Source: JAHDHW01 sp963793295 | Lineage (GTDB): Bacteria; Bacteroidota; Bacteroidia; Chitinophagales; Saprospiraceae | Reading direction: 5' to 3' | NCBI GenBank assembly: GCA_963793295.1 | Contig: CAWBZX010000024.1 | Location: 202,503-266,502 of the forward strand | Length of the DNA: 64,000 nt | In this document: positions 36,008-45,206 of the stretch, in pieces | Numbering within the stretch: position 1 is the stretch's first letter | Layout: the number at the start of each line of letters is the position of its first letter | Made by a program: the position numbers and the translations under genes | The notes under the pieces: model-generated | The model's database searches: none | The model's input: only the letters and a program-made list of their open reading frames with translations | What the model was told of the DNA's origin: nothing

Positions 36008-36436
36008 TTATTGATAAATAAAATTATAAACTTCCTTCAAGTCGAATTCATTGCCTTCTTGATGGATCAAACATATGCAGCCGTCTATTTGGTTGCCATG
36101 TATTTTGCCATACTGGACCTGAAAGGTGTTATCGATATTGAAAAAGTGATTGATAATATCCGAGGGAATTTCATTTCCAACATTTTTTCCTAGAACGAAA
36201 GCAATATATTTAGATTGGATGCTCGTAGCGCTGATACAAAATGTACCTGGACTAGATAGTTTTCTGAATGGATTTTTATCATTGACGCAATTGGGGTGAT
36301 TCATGATAAATTCGCTAATGGTATTATAAACCCCGATTAAGGCTTCCGTGGGGGGATTTTCCATTACTTGAATGACTTGATCGTACGATATCATATTCAA
36401 TGGGTTTTGATAATCACGAATATGATGTGCAATCAC
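36008..36436 (-). CDS. Hypothetical protein
   Basis: The product has 142 residues, with a GTG start at 36436 (an internal ATG gives 128). There is no signal peptide or membrane segment. It has mixed helix and strand content, with 'ALIGVYNTISEFIMNHP', 'GTFCISATSIQSKYIAFVLG' and 'GCICLIHQEGNEFDL' as its most regular parts. Three cysteines are spread along it. I do not recognise a family. It is separated from both neighbours by 40-46 bases and may be cotranscribed with the lipoprotein upstream. Confidence 0.45.
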   Translation of the reverse strand: MIAHHIRDYQNPLNMISYDQVIQVMENPPTEALIGVYNTISEFIMNHPNCVNDKNPFRKLSSPGTFCISATSIQSKYIAFVLGKNVGNEIPSDIINHFFNIDNTFQVQYGKIHGNQIDGCICLIHQEGNEFDLKEVYNFIYQ

Positions 36437-36475
36437 TTTGCCAAATGGCGCTATTTGTAAAATTTAATTTGCAGG

Positions 36476-36853
36476 TTACTCTGTTTTATACAATTTTATT
36501 ATTTGTTTTATTCCTCCACTGTTCATTTCAAAAAACAAGGAATCGACGCTAATTTTAATCACTTTTACTGATTTTTCGATTTGATCATTCGTAAGCGTAT
36601 CCGTAGAATAAAGCAGACCATTTTTTAAATGATAATAGCCAGCTTCTTTATTCATTAATCCTTGAAAAGTATAAGTGTTATTGTCGTAAAATTGAAAATT
36701 TATGGATTGTAAATCCACATCTTTGGGTGTATCGTTTTCCAGAAATTCTGAAGCCGTCCAGCTTCCAACCAATAGTTTATTATCAACGCTATTTTCGCAA
36801 GAAAAAACTGTCATTAAAAGAGTTACCGCCAAAAGGTAAATTATATTTTTCAT
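36476..36853 (-). CDS. Lipocalin-like lipoprotein
   Basis: The product has 125 residues. The lipobox VFSC places lipidation at Cys19. The mature part opens with 'LLVGSWTASEFLEND', the first strand of small lipocalin-like domains found in many Bacteroidota lipoproteins, followed by 'NINFQFYDNNTYTF'-type strands (seen as INFQFYDNNTYTFQG) and 'SVKVIKISVDSLFFEM'. Probable role: ligand-binding or structural lipoprotein; no ligand is shown. It lies 48 bases left of the terminator hairpin of nhaD, so it has its own start. Confidence 0.6.
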   Translation of the reverse strand: MKNIIYLLAVTLLMTVFSCENSVDNKLLVGSWTASEFLENDTPKDVDLQSINFQFYDNNTYTFQGLMNKEAGYYHLKNGLLYSTDTLTNDQIEKSVKVIKISVDSLFFEMNSGGIKQIIKLYKTE

Positions 36854-36900
36854 AAATATTTTTTAATAGTAAAATACAAATAGGATTGAAAGTAACAAAA

Positions 36901-36937
36901 GACGCTTTTGAATAAGATAATTCAAAAGCGTCTTTTT
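36901..36937 (-). terminator. Rho-independent terminator after nhaD
   Basis: Perfect 13-base stem (36901-36913 and 36920-36932, 6-base loop) with A-run on the left and T-run on the right, so it can act in both directions. It lies 74 bases past the nhaD stop. Confidence 0.85.
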
Positions 36938-37010
36938 ATCAATTCAGCTAATCAAAAGTTATTTATTCTTTTTTTACTTTAGCCAGTTAGTTGGTCAATA
37001 ATCTAATAAG

Positions 37011-38384
37011 CTAACCAATTAATTCAAATAATAGTAAAAATGCCACTGCACCAGCAATAAAACCGATAAAGGCAAGCCAGGCAATTTTTTTGAAATACCA
37101 GATAAAATCAATCCTTTCCATACCCATTGCAGCTACTCCTGCGGCCGAACCAATAATCAACATACTTCCACCTGTTCCTGCAGAATAGGCAATGAAATGC
37201 CATAATTTATCATCCATCAGAAATACTTTTGTGTCGTACATACCCATGGAAGCTGCCACCAAAGGTACATTGTCTATAATGGCAGACATGAAACCTAAAA
37301 TGACAATGACAATATCTTGATTTGGAACCCAGTCCTGAAGTCGTTCAGCAACATAACGGAGTGCTCCAACATCGCCAACAACGACAGTCTCCAAAGCTGC
37401 AACAGCCATCAAAATACCAAGAAAAAAAAGTATGCTTGACAGTTCGATTCTGGATAAAGCATTGTGAGGAGAATAAAGATGTTTGCGTTCCTCCGTAAAA
37501 TCTTCTTCAGGATGGATGTATTCCGAAACAAGCCAAACTACTCCAAGCCCCAGCATCATACCCATATATGGAGGCAAATGTGTAACTGTTTTGAAAATAG
37601 GTACGAATACAATCATTCCGAGACCAAGATACAACATGGTCTGGCTACTCAGTAACTTTTTATTTTCGTTAAAATCGCTGGATTCATCAATGGTTAACTC
37701 TCCTTTAAATGGTTTTAAAAAGGAGGCAATAAAAGTAGGAACAACGAAACAAACGATTGAAGGAATTACCAAGCTTTCGATCAAACCAAGAGTCGAAACT
37801 CTGTTTCCAATCCAAAGCATGGTAGTCGTCACATCGCCAATTGGAGACCACGCACCACCGGCATTTGCGGCGATGACTACTAATGCTGCGTACCAAATCC
37901 GCTCATCTTTGTTTTGAATGATTTTTCTTAATAAGGTTACCAAAACTATTGTAGCGGTTAAATTGTCGATAATAGCTGAAAGTATAAATGCTAGAATCCC
38001 TACAATCCAGAGTAATTTCTTTTTACTTCTGGTATGCACCCATCCTTTTAATATTTCAAAGCCCCTGTGCAAGTCAATGATCTCAACAATAGTCATAGCC
38101 CCAATAAGGAATATCAAAATTTCTGCGGTTTTCCCTAAATGGTGTAAAACTATATTTGTAAACCCTTCCTCAGTAGCATGATCAATATTTGATGGATTAA
38201 AAGTAAAAACATGCTCATGGGTGTCAATGATGGATAAAACTCCTTCGTGAAATCCTAAGGCAAGAAGTGCCCAACAGATTGCTGCCATTAGCAGGGCAGG
38301 TACGGTTTTATCTAATTTGAGAGGATGTTCGAAAACAATAGTGATGTATCCAAGAATAAAGCAAAGTATTACGCCTGTAAACAT
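37011..38384 (-). CDS. nhaD: NhaD-type Na+/H+ antiporter
   Basis: The product has 457 residues with about 11-12 membrane helices. Family motifs are 'LIFLIGAMTIVEIIDLHRGF', 'ILSAIIDNLTATIVLVTLL', 'NAGGAWSPIGDVTTTMLW', 'MSAIIDNVPLVAASMGMY' and 'SAGTGGSMLIIGSAAGVAAMG' (some trimmed). The paired 'IDN' segments in the two halves are the ion-binding cores of the IT superfamily. It should expel Na+ (or Li+) in exchange for protons, fitting a marine lifestyle. It is monocistronic, with a terminator after it. Confidence 0.92.
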   Translation of the reverse strand: MFTGVILCFILGYITIVFEHPLKLDKTVPALLMAAICWALLALGFHEGVLSIIDTHEHVFTFNPSNIDHATEEGFTNIVLHHLGKTAEILIFLIGAMTIVEIIDLHRGFEILKGWVHTRSKKKLLWIVGILAFILSAIIDNLTATIVLVTLLRKIIQNKDERIWYAALVVIAANAGGAWSPIGDVTTTMLWIGNRVSTLGLIESLVIPSIVCFVVPTFIASFLKPFKGELTIDESSDFNENKKLLSSQTMLYLGLGMIVFVPIFKTVTHLPPYMGMMLGLGVVWLVSEYIHPEEDFTEERKHLYSPHNALSRIELSSILFFLGILMAVAALETVVVGDVGALRYVAERLQDWVPNQDIVIVILGFMSAIIDNVPLVAASMGMYDTKVFLMDDKLWHFIAYSAGTGGSMLIIGSAAGVAAMGMERIDFIWYFKKIAWLAFIGFIAGAVAFLLLFELIG

Positions 38385-38691
38385 GCAGATAGAGTTTTAA
38401 AAGTGTTTGCAAAGAAATTCATCAAGGATTTTTAGAGTCGGCTGTAAAGTTAAAATTTTCTGAGAGCTAAATAATATTTTAAAGAATTATTTAATACGAA
38501 TTTTACTTTGCAGATTATCCTGTTTTTATTTTCCATTTTCGGATTGAATACTAGCATTTTACAAACCACCTCTTTTAATGCCTTATAAATGCAAAATCCG
38601 GTCAGTCAAATTTATTTTCTGTCGTGTAGAAAGTGTATTTTTGCAGCCGATTCGGAACAATTTCCAAATCAGTACACGTTTAATCTTTATC
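38385..38691. other. Divergent intergenic region between nhaD and dusB
   Basis: Holds the promoters of the two diverging genes. A frame in line with dusB begins at 38578, but its 38 extra residues are not conserved in type, so the ATG at 38692 is chosen. No other feature seen. Confidence 0.5.
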
Positions 38692-39684
38692 ATGATTAAA
38701 ATAGGAAAAGTAGAATTAGGTGAATTTCCATTACTTCTGGCGCCTATGGAGGACGTCAGTGATCCGCCTTTTCGCGCATTGTGCAAACAACAGGGTTGTG
38801 ACATGATGTACACGGAGTTTATTTCTGTAGAAGGACTCATTCGTGATGCTGACAAAAGTGTTCAGAAGTTGGATATTTATGATTATGAAAGACCTATAGG
38901 TATTCAAATTTTTGGAGCCAACCACGATTCGATGATGCGAGCCGCAGAAATTGTAGAAGAAGCAAAACCAGAAGTTTTGGATATTAATTATGGCTGCCCG
39001 GTAAAAAAGGTAGTCTGTAAATTAGCGGGTGCAGGTATTCTACAAGACATTGATAAAATGGTTAAATTGACGGATGATGTTATTAAGTCAACGAAACTTC
39101 CGGTAACCGTAAAAACCAGACTTGGCTGGGATGATAATACAAAATATATTGAAGAAGTTGCGGAGAGATTGCAGGATGTTGGAATTAAAGCCTTATCCAT
39201 TCACGGTCGTACCCGCAAACAAATGTATAAAGGCGAGGCTGATTGGTCTTTAATTGCGAAAGTGAAAGAAAATCCGAGAATTCATATTCCTATTTTTGGA
39301 AATGGAGATATTGATAGCCCACAAAAAGCAAAACTTTACCGTGAGCGATATGGTGTCGATGGAATTATGATCGGAAGAGCGAGCATTGGCAATCCATGGA
39401 TATTCAGGGAAATTAAACACTATTTTAAAACAGGAGAATTATTGCCTCCTCCAACTATAATGGAAAGAGTGGCTGCTGCAAAACAGCACTTAAAACATTC
39501 CATTGAATGGAAAGGGCAAACCTTAGGTGTACTTGAAATGCGAAGACATTATACGAATTATTTCAGAGGATTTACGAATGTTAAATCTTTCAGAAGTCAA
39601 CTAGTCAGTACCCAGGAGCCATCGCAATTATTTGCCATATTAGATGAAATTGAAGCACATTATTCAGAGGCTTTGGCCCGATAA
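38692..39684 (+). CDS. dusB: tRNA-dihydrouridine synthase
   Basis: The product has 330 residues from ATG 38692, which starts right before the FMN barrel ('KIGKVELGEFPLLLAPMEDVSD' pieces). Key motifs are 'APMEDVSDPPFR', 'QIFGANHD', the catalytic Cys102 in DINYGCPVKKV, 'VKTRLGW', 'IHGRTRKQMYKG', 'IFGNGDI' and 'GIMIGRASIGNPWIF'. The enzyme reduces uridines in the D-loop of tRNA with NADPH and FMN. The CCA-adding enzyme gene begins 17 bases after its stop, so the two tRNA-maturation genes form a unit. Confidence 0.92.
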   Translation: MIKIGKVELGEFPLLLAPMEDVSDPPFRALCKQQGCDMMYTEFISVEGLIRDADKSVQKLDIYDYERPIGIQIFGANHDSMMRAAEIVEEAKPEVLDINYGCPVKKVVCKLAGAGILQDIDKMVKLTDDVIKSTKLPVTVKTRLGWDDNTKYIEEVAERLQDVGIKALSIHGRTRKQMYKGEADWSLIAKVKENPRIHIPIFGNGDIDSPQKAKLYRERYGVDGIMIGRASIGNPWIFREIKHYFKTGELLPPPTIMERVAAAKQHLKHSIEWKGQTLGVLEMRRHYTNYFRGFTNVKSFRSQLVSTQEPSQLFAILDEIEAHYSEALAR

Positions 39685-39701
39685 ATATAAATTACAAACC
39701 A

Positions 39702-41120
39702 TTGGTATTTGATATAAAACCACACGAACGAGAGATTTTTAATATCATAGAACAGTCTGCAAAAGATCTTGGTTATCCGGTTTATGTAGTAGGAGGGTAT
39801 GTAAGGGACCGACTTCTGGGTAGGCTTTCTAAAGACATGGATATTGTTTGTTTGGGTAGCGGGATAAATCTAGCGCAGGAAGTTGCCGGAAATTTGCGTC
39901 CCATCCCAAGAGTTACGGTCTACAGTCGTTTTGGAACAGCAATGGTAAGACACGGCGATATGGAAATTGAATTTGTTGGTGCCAGAAAAGAATCTTATCG
40001 TTTTGACAGTCGAAAACCAACGGTTGAGGAGGGTAGTCTGGAAGATGATCAAAACCGGAGGGATTTTACTATTAATGCTTTGGCAGTAAGCCTCAATGAA
40101 CGAAATTTTGGTGAAATAATCGATCCTTTTGGTGGTCTTCATCATTTGGAAGAAAAACTGATAAAAACTCCGCTTGAGCCCGGAAAAACTTTTTCTGATG
40201 ATCCACTCCGGATGATGCGCGCCATTCGTTTTTCCACCCAACTGTTGTTCAAAATTGATCTAACTACCCTCGATGCCATTGCAAAATATAAAAACCGGAT
40301 CAATATTGTTTCTCAAGAACGCATCACCACTGAATTGGATAAAATAATACTTGCTGATACACCCTCTATCGGTTTTAAACTACTTTTCGATACAGGTTTA
40401 TTGAATATCATTTTTCCGGAAATGGCCCAATTGCAAGGTGTTGAGATTCGAAATGGACAAGGACATAAAGACAATTTCTATCATACGCTGGAAGTGTTGG
40501 ATAATTTGAGTAAAAAATCCAACAACCTTTGGTTACGTTGGGCAGCGATCCTTCATGATATTGCGAAACCGGCAACCAAACGTTATTATCCGGAGCAGGG
40601 ATGGACTTTTCATGGGCATGAAGCTTTGGGGGCGACTATGGTTCCTCGGATTTTTAGAAGGCTGAAACTTCCCTTGGATCACAAAATGAAGTATGTACAA
40701 AAGATGGTGAGATTGCATCTACGTCCCATCAGTCTTACAAAAGAGAATATTACAGATTCGGCTATTCGACGCCTTTTGTTTGATGCAGGTGATGATATCG
40801 ATGATTTGATGCAGCTGTGTGAAGCTGATATCACCTCAAAAAATCCGAATCGTGTTAATAAATATCTTTCCAATTATAATCTCGTCCGCAAGCAATTAAA
40901 AGAAGTAGAAGAAAAAGACCGAATACGAAATTGGCAGCCTCCGATATCCGGTGAGCTGATTATGGAAACATTCGGAATAAGTCCTTCGAGAGAGGTAGGG
41001 CTTATCAAAACGGCTATTAGAGAAGCCATTCTCGATGGAGATATTGAAAATTCTTATGAAGCTGCTTATCAATTTATGATTGAAAAAGGAACCGAATTTG
41101 GTTTGAAAGCAGAAGTATAA
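39702..41120 (+). CDS. cca: CCA tRNA nucleotidyltransferase with HD domain
   Basis: The product has 472 residues from a TTG start at 39702; no ATG is available before the catalytic motif. It shows the nucleotidyltransferase motif 'VVGGYVRDRLLGR' with Asp45 and Asp47 in KDMDIV, 'RRDFTINALAV' and 'DDPLRMMRAIRFSTQL'. The HD domain is 'WAAILHDIAKP', with metal-binding histidines. The enzyme adds or repairs the 3' CCA end of tRNA, and the HD part gives phosphohydrolase activity. It sits 17 bases downstream of dusB. Confidence 0.92.
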   Translation: MVFDIKPHEREIFNIIEQSAKDLGYPVYVVGGYVRDRLLGRLSKDMDIVCLGSGINLAQEVAGNLRPIPRVTVYSRFGTAMVRHGDMEIEFVGARKESYRFDSRKPTVEEGSLEDDQNRRDFTINALAVSLNERNFGEIIDPFGGLHHLEEKLIKTPLEPGKTFSDDPLRMMRAIRFSTQLLFKIDLTTLDAIAKYKNRINIVSQERITTELDKIILADTPSIGFKLLFDTGLLNIIFPEMAQLQGVEIRNGQGHKDNFYHTLEVLDNLSKKSNNLWLRWAAILHDIAKPATKRYYPEQGWTFHGHEALGATMVPRIFRRLKLPLDHKMKYVQKMVRLHLRPISLTKENITDSAIRRLLFDAGDDIDDLMQLCEADITSKNPNRVNKYLSNYNLVRKQLKEVEEKDRIRNWQPPISGELIMETFGISPSREVGLIKTAIREAILDGDIENSYEAAYQFMIEKGTEFGLKAEV

Positions 41121-41289
41121 TCGCATTCTTTTTACTTAAATCAGACAGAAAATCAATCTTGCGGACTTAACTAAATTGTTTTTTAGTTTGCAGAAATGTT
41201 TGTTTCTAGCTTTATAATCAATCAAATTGCTCATTGAAGCAGCTTTTGGGTAAATTATTTGGTTTATCTTTATGACAGTTTTTTAAAAA

Positions 41290-41778
41290 ATGAAATTATA
41301 TTTTATCAGTATGAATAAGTGTATCTGGATATTTTTAATCACATTAGTTGTGATTTCTTCTTGCAAAAAAGAGGAAACTCAAGCCGAAATTGATGACAGA
41401 TTAATTCAGGAGTATTTTTCAACCAATAATATTACTGAGGCACAATTGATTCCAGGCGGAGTATATTATCTTGTTGATTCACTAGGAGACGGAAGCGGTA
41501 TTTATCCAAACTTCGAATCAACCGTTCGAGTACACTACAGAGGTTATTTTCTTGATGATACAGATTTTGATCCGGGTAATTTTGATGATACACCTGATAA
41601 TTTTATGCTTTCTGGAACGATACCAGGATGGAGAGTTGGCATGCCTTTTTTTGAAAAAGGAGCAGTAGGCAGGCTTTTTGTACCTTCGGCTTATGGTTAT
41701 GGCACAAGAGGAAACTTTGGTGTTCCACCCAATACGGTGTTGATTTTTGATGTAAAACTGATCAATGTCTTCAATTAA
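41290..41778 (+). CDS. FKBP-type peptidyl-prolyl isomerase lipoprotein
   Basis: The product has 162 residues. The lipobox VISSC gives a lipidated Cys25. The ATG at 41311 (residue 8) gives a more usual signal peptide and may be the true start. The FKBP domain covers about 60-160: 'TVRVHYRGYFLDD', 'IPGWRVGMPFFEKGAVGRLFVPS', 'YGYGTRG', 'VPPNTVLIFDVKLINV'. The active-site aromatic and acidic residues (Y, F, D, W) are mostly present. Role: folding of exported proteins at the outer or inner membrane. Confidence 0.88.
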   Translation: MKLYFISMNKCIWIFLITLVVISSCKKEETQAEIDDRLIQEYFSTNNITEAQLIPGGVYYLVDSLGDGSGIYPNFESTVRVHYRGYFLDDTDFDPGNFDDTPDNFMLSGTIPGWRVGMPFFEKGAVGRLFVPSAYGYGTRGNFGVPPNTVLIFDVKLINVFN

Positions 41779-41835
41779 TTTTGAAGGAAAAAGAAGTAAG
41801 TGAATTATTAATAATTTGCCTTTAAAATAATCTAT

Positions 41836-42588
41836 TTGATCTTATTTAGAAAAATATGGGCCTTCTATGGAGTCGTTGTTTTTTCAATGATGTGGCTGTT
41901 GGTCATGCCATTTTACCTGATTATTCTTTTTCTTTTTCCACGGAAAGGGACGCGTTGGTTGATTTGGTTTAGTCATCATATTTTGACAAGTATTGTTTTA
42001 ACGCTCACTTTAGTTAAGGTAAAGGTCGAAGGAAAAGAAAAACTTGACTCGGATTCTTCCTACATAATTATAAGCAATCATCAGACTGCCGTTGATTTTA
42101 TCGCTAATGCGGTAGCATTTCCAGGAATTTATCGGTTTTTAGCAAAACAAGAACTCGTAAAGGTTCCAGTTTTTGGTTTTATTATCAAACAGTTTTGTGT
42201 GTTGGTTGATCGATCAAGTGTTGCTTCGAGGGCGAAAAGTATTGTTTATTTAAAGAATGTACTGGCTCAGGGAGTTTCCGTTTTTATTTATCCCGAAGGA
42301 ACCCGCAATAATGGCGATGAGCTATTGGGAGATTTTCAACAAGGAGCTTTTCGGCTGGCTATCCAAACTGGAACTCCAATTGCTGTTCATACCATTGTCA
42401 ACATGAATGATATTTCTGCTGTCGGTGGTTCACCGGATTTAAGTCCCGGTGTTTTAAAAATTGTTTGGGATGATCCGATTGAAACCAAAAACCTTTCAAC
42501 AGAAGATGTTCCCCAATTGATCCAAAGAGTTCGGCGGCAAATGATGAATCATCTTCGTGAAGCCGAAAATCAATTCGAAGTTTTATAG
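41836..42588 (+). CDS. plsC: 1-acyl-sn-glycerol-3-phosphate acyltransferase
   Basis: The product has 250 residues from a TTG start. Two membrane helices lie in the N-terminal 60 residues. The acyltransferase HX4D motif is His82-Asp87 in NHQTAVDF, then 'FLAKQELVKVPVFGF' and 'IYPEGTRNNGDEL'. 'GTPIAVHTIVNMND' is block IV. It makes phosphatidic acid from lysophosphatidic acid. Its start is 57 bases after the FKBP gene. A strong terminator follows. Confidence 0.9.
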   Translation: MILFRKIWAFYGVVVFSMMWLLVMPFYLIILFLFPRKGTRWLIWFSHHILTSIVLTLTLVKVKVEGKEKLDSDSSYIIISNHQTAVDFIANAVAFPGIYRFLAKQELVKVPVFGFIIKQFCVLVDRSSVASRAKSIVYLKNVLAQGVSVFIYPEGTRNNGDELLGDFQQGAFRLAIQTGTPIAVHTIVNMNDISAVGGSPDLSPGVLKIVWDDPIETKNLSTEDVPQLIQRVRRQMMNHLREAENQFEVL

Positions 42589-42610
42589 CTAAAATTAATG
42601 ATAGACTAAA

Positions 42611-42647
42611 AAAGCCCTTTCAAAATTATTTTTGAAAGGGCTTTTTT
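42611..42647 (+). terminator. Rho-independent terminator (bidirectional)
   Basis: Perfect 15-base stem (42611-42625 and 42630-42644, loop TTAT) with GC-rich base GCCC/GGGC, flanked by A- and T-runs. It lies between the convergent plsC and PspA-like genes and can serve both. Confidence 0.88.
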
Positions 42648-42667
42648 AAAGTATAAAACAGATTAAT

Positions 42668-43693
42668 TTATTCGAATAAATTATCGTAGGAGGCAGAGGA
42701 AGAATCTTCTTTTCGAGCTTCAGGTTTGGCAATTGGCTGATTAAGATCTAATGATTCTGTCGTTTCATTGGGAGCGCCCATGAGCAATAAAGTGCTTTCT
42801 TTTTCAAACTTTTCAAGCATTTTCAAGCCTTCTTCTTCAAAAACACCGTTTTGCAAATCTACAGAATCCATAAAACTGGTTGACATTTCCATGAAGCGTT
42901 CCATTTCACCCACTTTGTTTGCTACATCATCTGCGATAGATTCCAGTGCCATATCAAACATAGCGCGTTGGTCAGGATCTCCGGAAATAACACTCATTGC
43001 TGATTTCATCGCCGAGTGAGAAGTTCGAATAGCTTTTCTTTCCTGTTCTTTAAGTTTTACCTGATCTTTAGTATCCTCCAAAAGAATCTCAGAGTTTTGA
43101 TACATTTTTGTCAGGATTTTATACATCACTTCGATTTTTGAGTGCAATGCAGAATACTTGGCATTACTTTCCTTCAACCGTGCCGCTTTTCTTGAAGAAA
43201 GCATCATTTGCTTATCATTACCTCTTTCTTTTGCTAATGCTGCGAGCTTCATGTTGTTGTCAATCTCTTTTCCATTCTCCTGCATCAATGTAGAAAGTTT
43301 ACGCATTTGCCCGCGAAGACTGGCAATCTGACTGCTCATCTTTCTGAGGTTTTCAGTGAGATCATCTACGTAGCTTTTTAGTATTCCAATAGGATCGATA
43401 TTTACAAATATACCAGTGATTGATCGCATTATACTTTTATATCCGTACCAAACGAGGTTTCGCATTTTCGGATCGAGGACCATATAAATAAGGGCTCCCA
43501 AAACAAGAAGCATCCCACTGAGATAAAGAATATTACCAGCTAATGTGATTAGATAAGGTAAAGCCAGATAAAGTAAATATCCTCCTCCGGCAAGAATGCC
43601 TGCCATAAAGATGGCACCGGCGACTCCTTCAGGTCTTTTCCAAAAAGATTTCTTTTTATAACTATCAGTATCGATTGGCGTGATATCAGTCAT
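42668..43693 (-). CDS. Membrane-anchored PspA/IM30-like coiled-coil protein
   Basis: The product has 341 residues. Two membrane helices come first (about 24-45, 'GAIFMAGILAGGGYLLYLAL', and 52-72). Then there are long amphipathic helices with the look of PspA/Vipp1: a 'PIGILKSYVDDLTENLRKMS' helix, 'LAALAKERGNDKQMMLSSRK' (compare the 'A..AL..G.E..A...' hairpin turn of PspA), 'SKIEVMYKILTKM', and 'SVISGDPDQRAMFDMALE' leading to an ESIADDVANKVGE segment. The C-terminus is acidic and disordered. The N-terminal membrane part in place of the amphipathic helix is unlike classical PspA. The gene is last of a three-gene operon. Likely role: membrane stress or remodelling, an inference. A non-homologous coiled-coil look-alike is the alternative. 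Confidence 0.5.
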   Translation of the reverse strand: MTDITPIDTDSYKKKSFWKRPEGVAGAIFMAGILAGGGYLLYLALPYLITLAGNILYLSGMLLVLGALIYMVLDPKMRNLVWYGYKSIMRSITGIFVNIDPIGILKSYVDDLTENLRKMSSQIASLRGQMRKLSTLMQENGKEIDNNMKLAALAKERGNDKQMMLSSRKAARLKESNAKYSALHSKIEVMYKILTKMYQNSEILLEDTKDQVKLKEQERKAIRTSHSAMKSAMSVISGDPDQRAMFDMALESIADDVANKVGEMERFMEMSTSFMDSVDLQNGVFEEEGLKMLEKFEKESTLLLMGAPNETTESLDLNQPIAKPEARKEDSSSASYDNLFE

Positions 43694-43745
43694 TATTTTT
43701 AAAATTGATCTAGGTGGTTATTAATTATTGTTTATTAGGATTAAC

Positions 43746-44285
43746 TTATAAGTACTTATTAATGTTTTCAATATCCTTTTCTATTTGATTGAGTATGCTT
43801 TGATGGGTGTGTTCAAAACCATCACGTGTTGACTCAATTTTCTGGCGCGCGGCTTCAATTTGAGCATCAGCGCCATCAATTGTTTTTTGGAATTTGGCAA
43901 TTTGATCATTCAATTGCTGGATTTTTTCCTGATGCTTGACAATCTGGTCTTTAAGTTTTTTAACTTCCTGCTCTTTACCAGCGATCTTTTGTTCAATTTG
44001 TTTCTGTAAAGCAGAATCAAATTGAGCCTTTTCATTTGCCAGTACCTTCTTGTAATGTGATGCTGTATCGAGGAGTTTGGTTTTAGTCAGCCCAACTGTT
44101 GAAGCAGTTGCAAAAGCTGATTTAAACGCCGTTTCCTCTTCTATATTAAGCTTCGAAAGCGCATCAAGGCTTTGTTTAAATTCAATATAATCAAAACCGG
44201 GAAGGTTACTTTTCTCAAGTGCTTTGGATAGAAAATCAACACTTTTCTGATCTAATCCATGATCTTTGCCAAATATTGTTTTCAA
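43746..44285 (-). CDS. Coiled-coil protein, unknown function
   Basis: The product has 179 residues, wholly helical, with no signal or membrane segment. A globular N-domain (1-80; 'LDALSKLNIEEETAFKSAFA') is followed by a long coiled coil (about 80-175; repeated K/E/Q heptads such as 'EQKIAGKEQEVKKLKDQI'). It sits 52 bases upstream of the PspA-like gene on the same strand and 42 bases downstream of the TonB-C-like gene, so it is probably a partner of the membrane protein. Confidence 0.6.
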   Translation of the reverse strand: MKTIFGKDHGLDQKSVDFLSKALEKSNLPGFDYIEFKQSLDALSKLNIEEETAFKSAFATASTVGLTKTKLLDTASHYKKVLANEKAQFDSALQKQIEQKIAGKEQEVKKLKDQIVKHQEKIQQLNDQIAKFQKTIDGADAQIEAARQKIESTRDGFEHTHQSILNQIEKDIENINKYL

Positions 44286-44327
44286 ATTAAAAAGTATTTA
44301 AATAAATAATTAAATAAAATAGCAAGT

Positions 44328-45206
44328 CTAAAATTCAAATCTAATAATACCACATTCTTCCCGACGGTCACTTTTTTCAAATCGATACTTGCTTGCAGAA
44401 TCTACCGCGAGTTTCTTTAATTCCTTGTCTAGTGTTGTTGATCCTCTTTGGGTATACTTGGCAGACAAAACATAACCATCCATATCAACACATATTTTTA
44501 CGGCAACGGTGCCCTTTTTATCGGATTCGGTTTGAACATTAGGGGCGACAATAATATCGCGAGAAAGCACATCACCACTTACAGATGCTCTTGCTGTTGT
44601 CACAACCGGTTTTTCCTTAGACTCCTCAACGGCATCTTTCTCAGCAGGGTCAGGCTCTGTCAACATAACTGATTCTACACCTCCCTTGCTTACCAAAATG
44701 TCTTCAACAGGTTCGTTTTGTGTTTCAGCAGAATTAGCTTTTTCACTCATTTTGTCTGCACTTGGAATCGTAGTTATTGCTTCCTGCATTTCACTGGAAC
44801 TATTCAATGCACTATATAGAAACTCCTGAATCGCATTATCATATAATTTTCTTGATTCTACATTTATGAGTCGTTGAACATCCAAATTGTAAAGACTCAA
44901 TACGCGTTCTTCGGAGTTGCCGTTAGGTATACAGACATAAATCGGAGCTTGTCCCTTTTCTTCAATAACTACCAATAATGCTTTAGTTTCTTTCTCTCCT
45001 TCTTTATACAAACCTATGAGTTTTGCATCCTTTGAAGTTGTGAAAATCATTTTAACAGTATAACCATTTTTCTGTATATCGAGTCCTAGTTCTTTTTGAT
45101 AAAGGTAACCTTTGCTTAGATATCGGTATTCTTCCAACGTGGTTCCTTCTTGTGCAAATAAAGAAAAAGTAAATAACAGAAAAATAAAGGGGGTGAGATG
45201 TTTCAT
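44328..45206 (-). CDS. Exported protein with TonB-like C-terminal domain
   Basis: The product has 292 residues from ATG 45206. This start gives a clean signal peptide (MKHLTPFIFLLFTFSLFAQ); a longer frame to 45278 only adds a poor N-terminus. An N-domain (20-150) is followed by a long low-complexity linker (about 160-215; rich in E, K, S, P, V). The C-terminal domain (about 225-290, 'GTVAVKICVDMDGYVLSAKYT', 'RGSTTLDKELKKLAVDSASKY') has the fold of TonB C-terminal/AgmX-type domains. As it lacks an inner-membrane anchor helix after the signal, it may be periplasmic, not a true energy transducer. It heads the three-gene operon with the two coiled-coil proteins. Confidence 0.65.
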   Translation of the reverse strand: MKHLTPFIFLLFTFSLFAQEGTTLEEYRYLSKGYLYQKELGLDIQKNGYTVKMIFTTSKDAKLIGLYKEGEKETKALLVVIEEKGQAPIYVCIPNGNSEERVLSLYNLDVQRLINVESRKLYDNAIQEFLYSALNSSSEMQEAITTIPSADKMSEKANSAETQNEPVEDILVSKGGVESVMLTEPDPAEKDAVEESKEKPVVTTARASVSGDVLSRDIIVAPNVQTESDKKGTVAVKICVDMDGYVLSAKYTQRGSTTLDKELKKLAVDSASKYRFEKSDRREECGIIRFEF

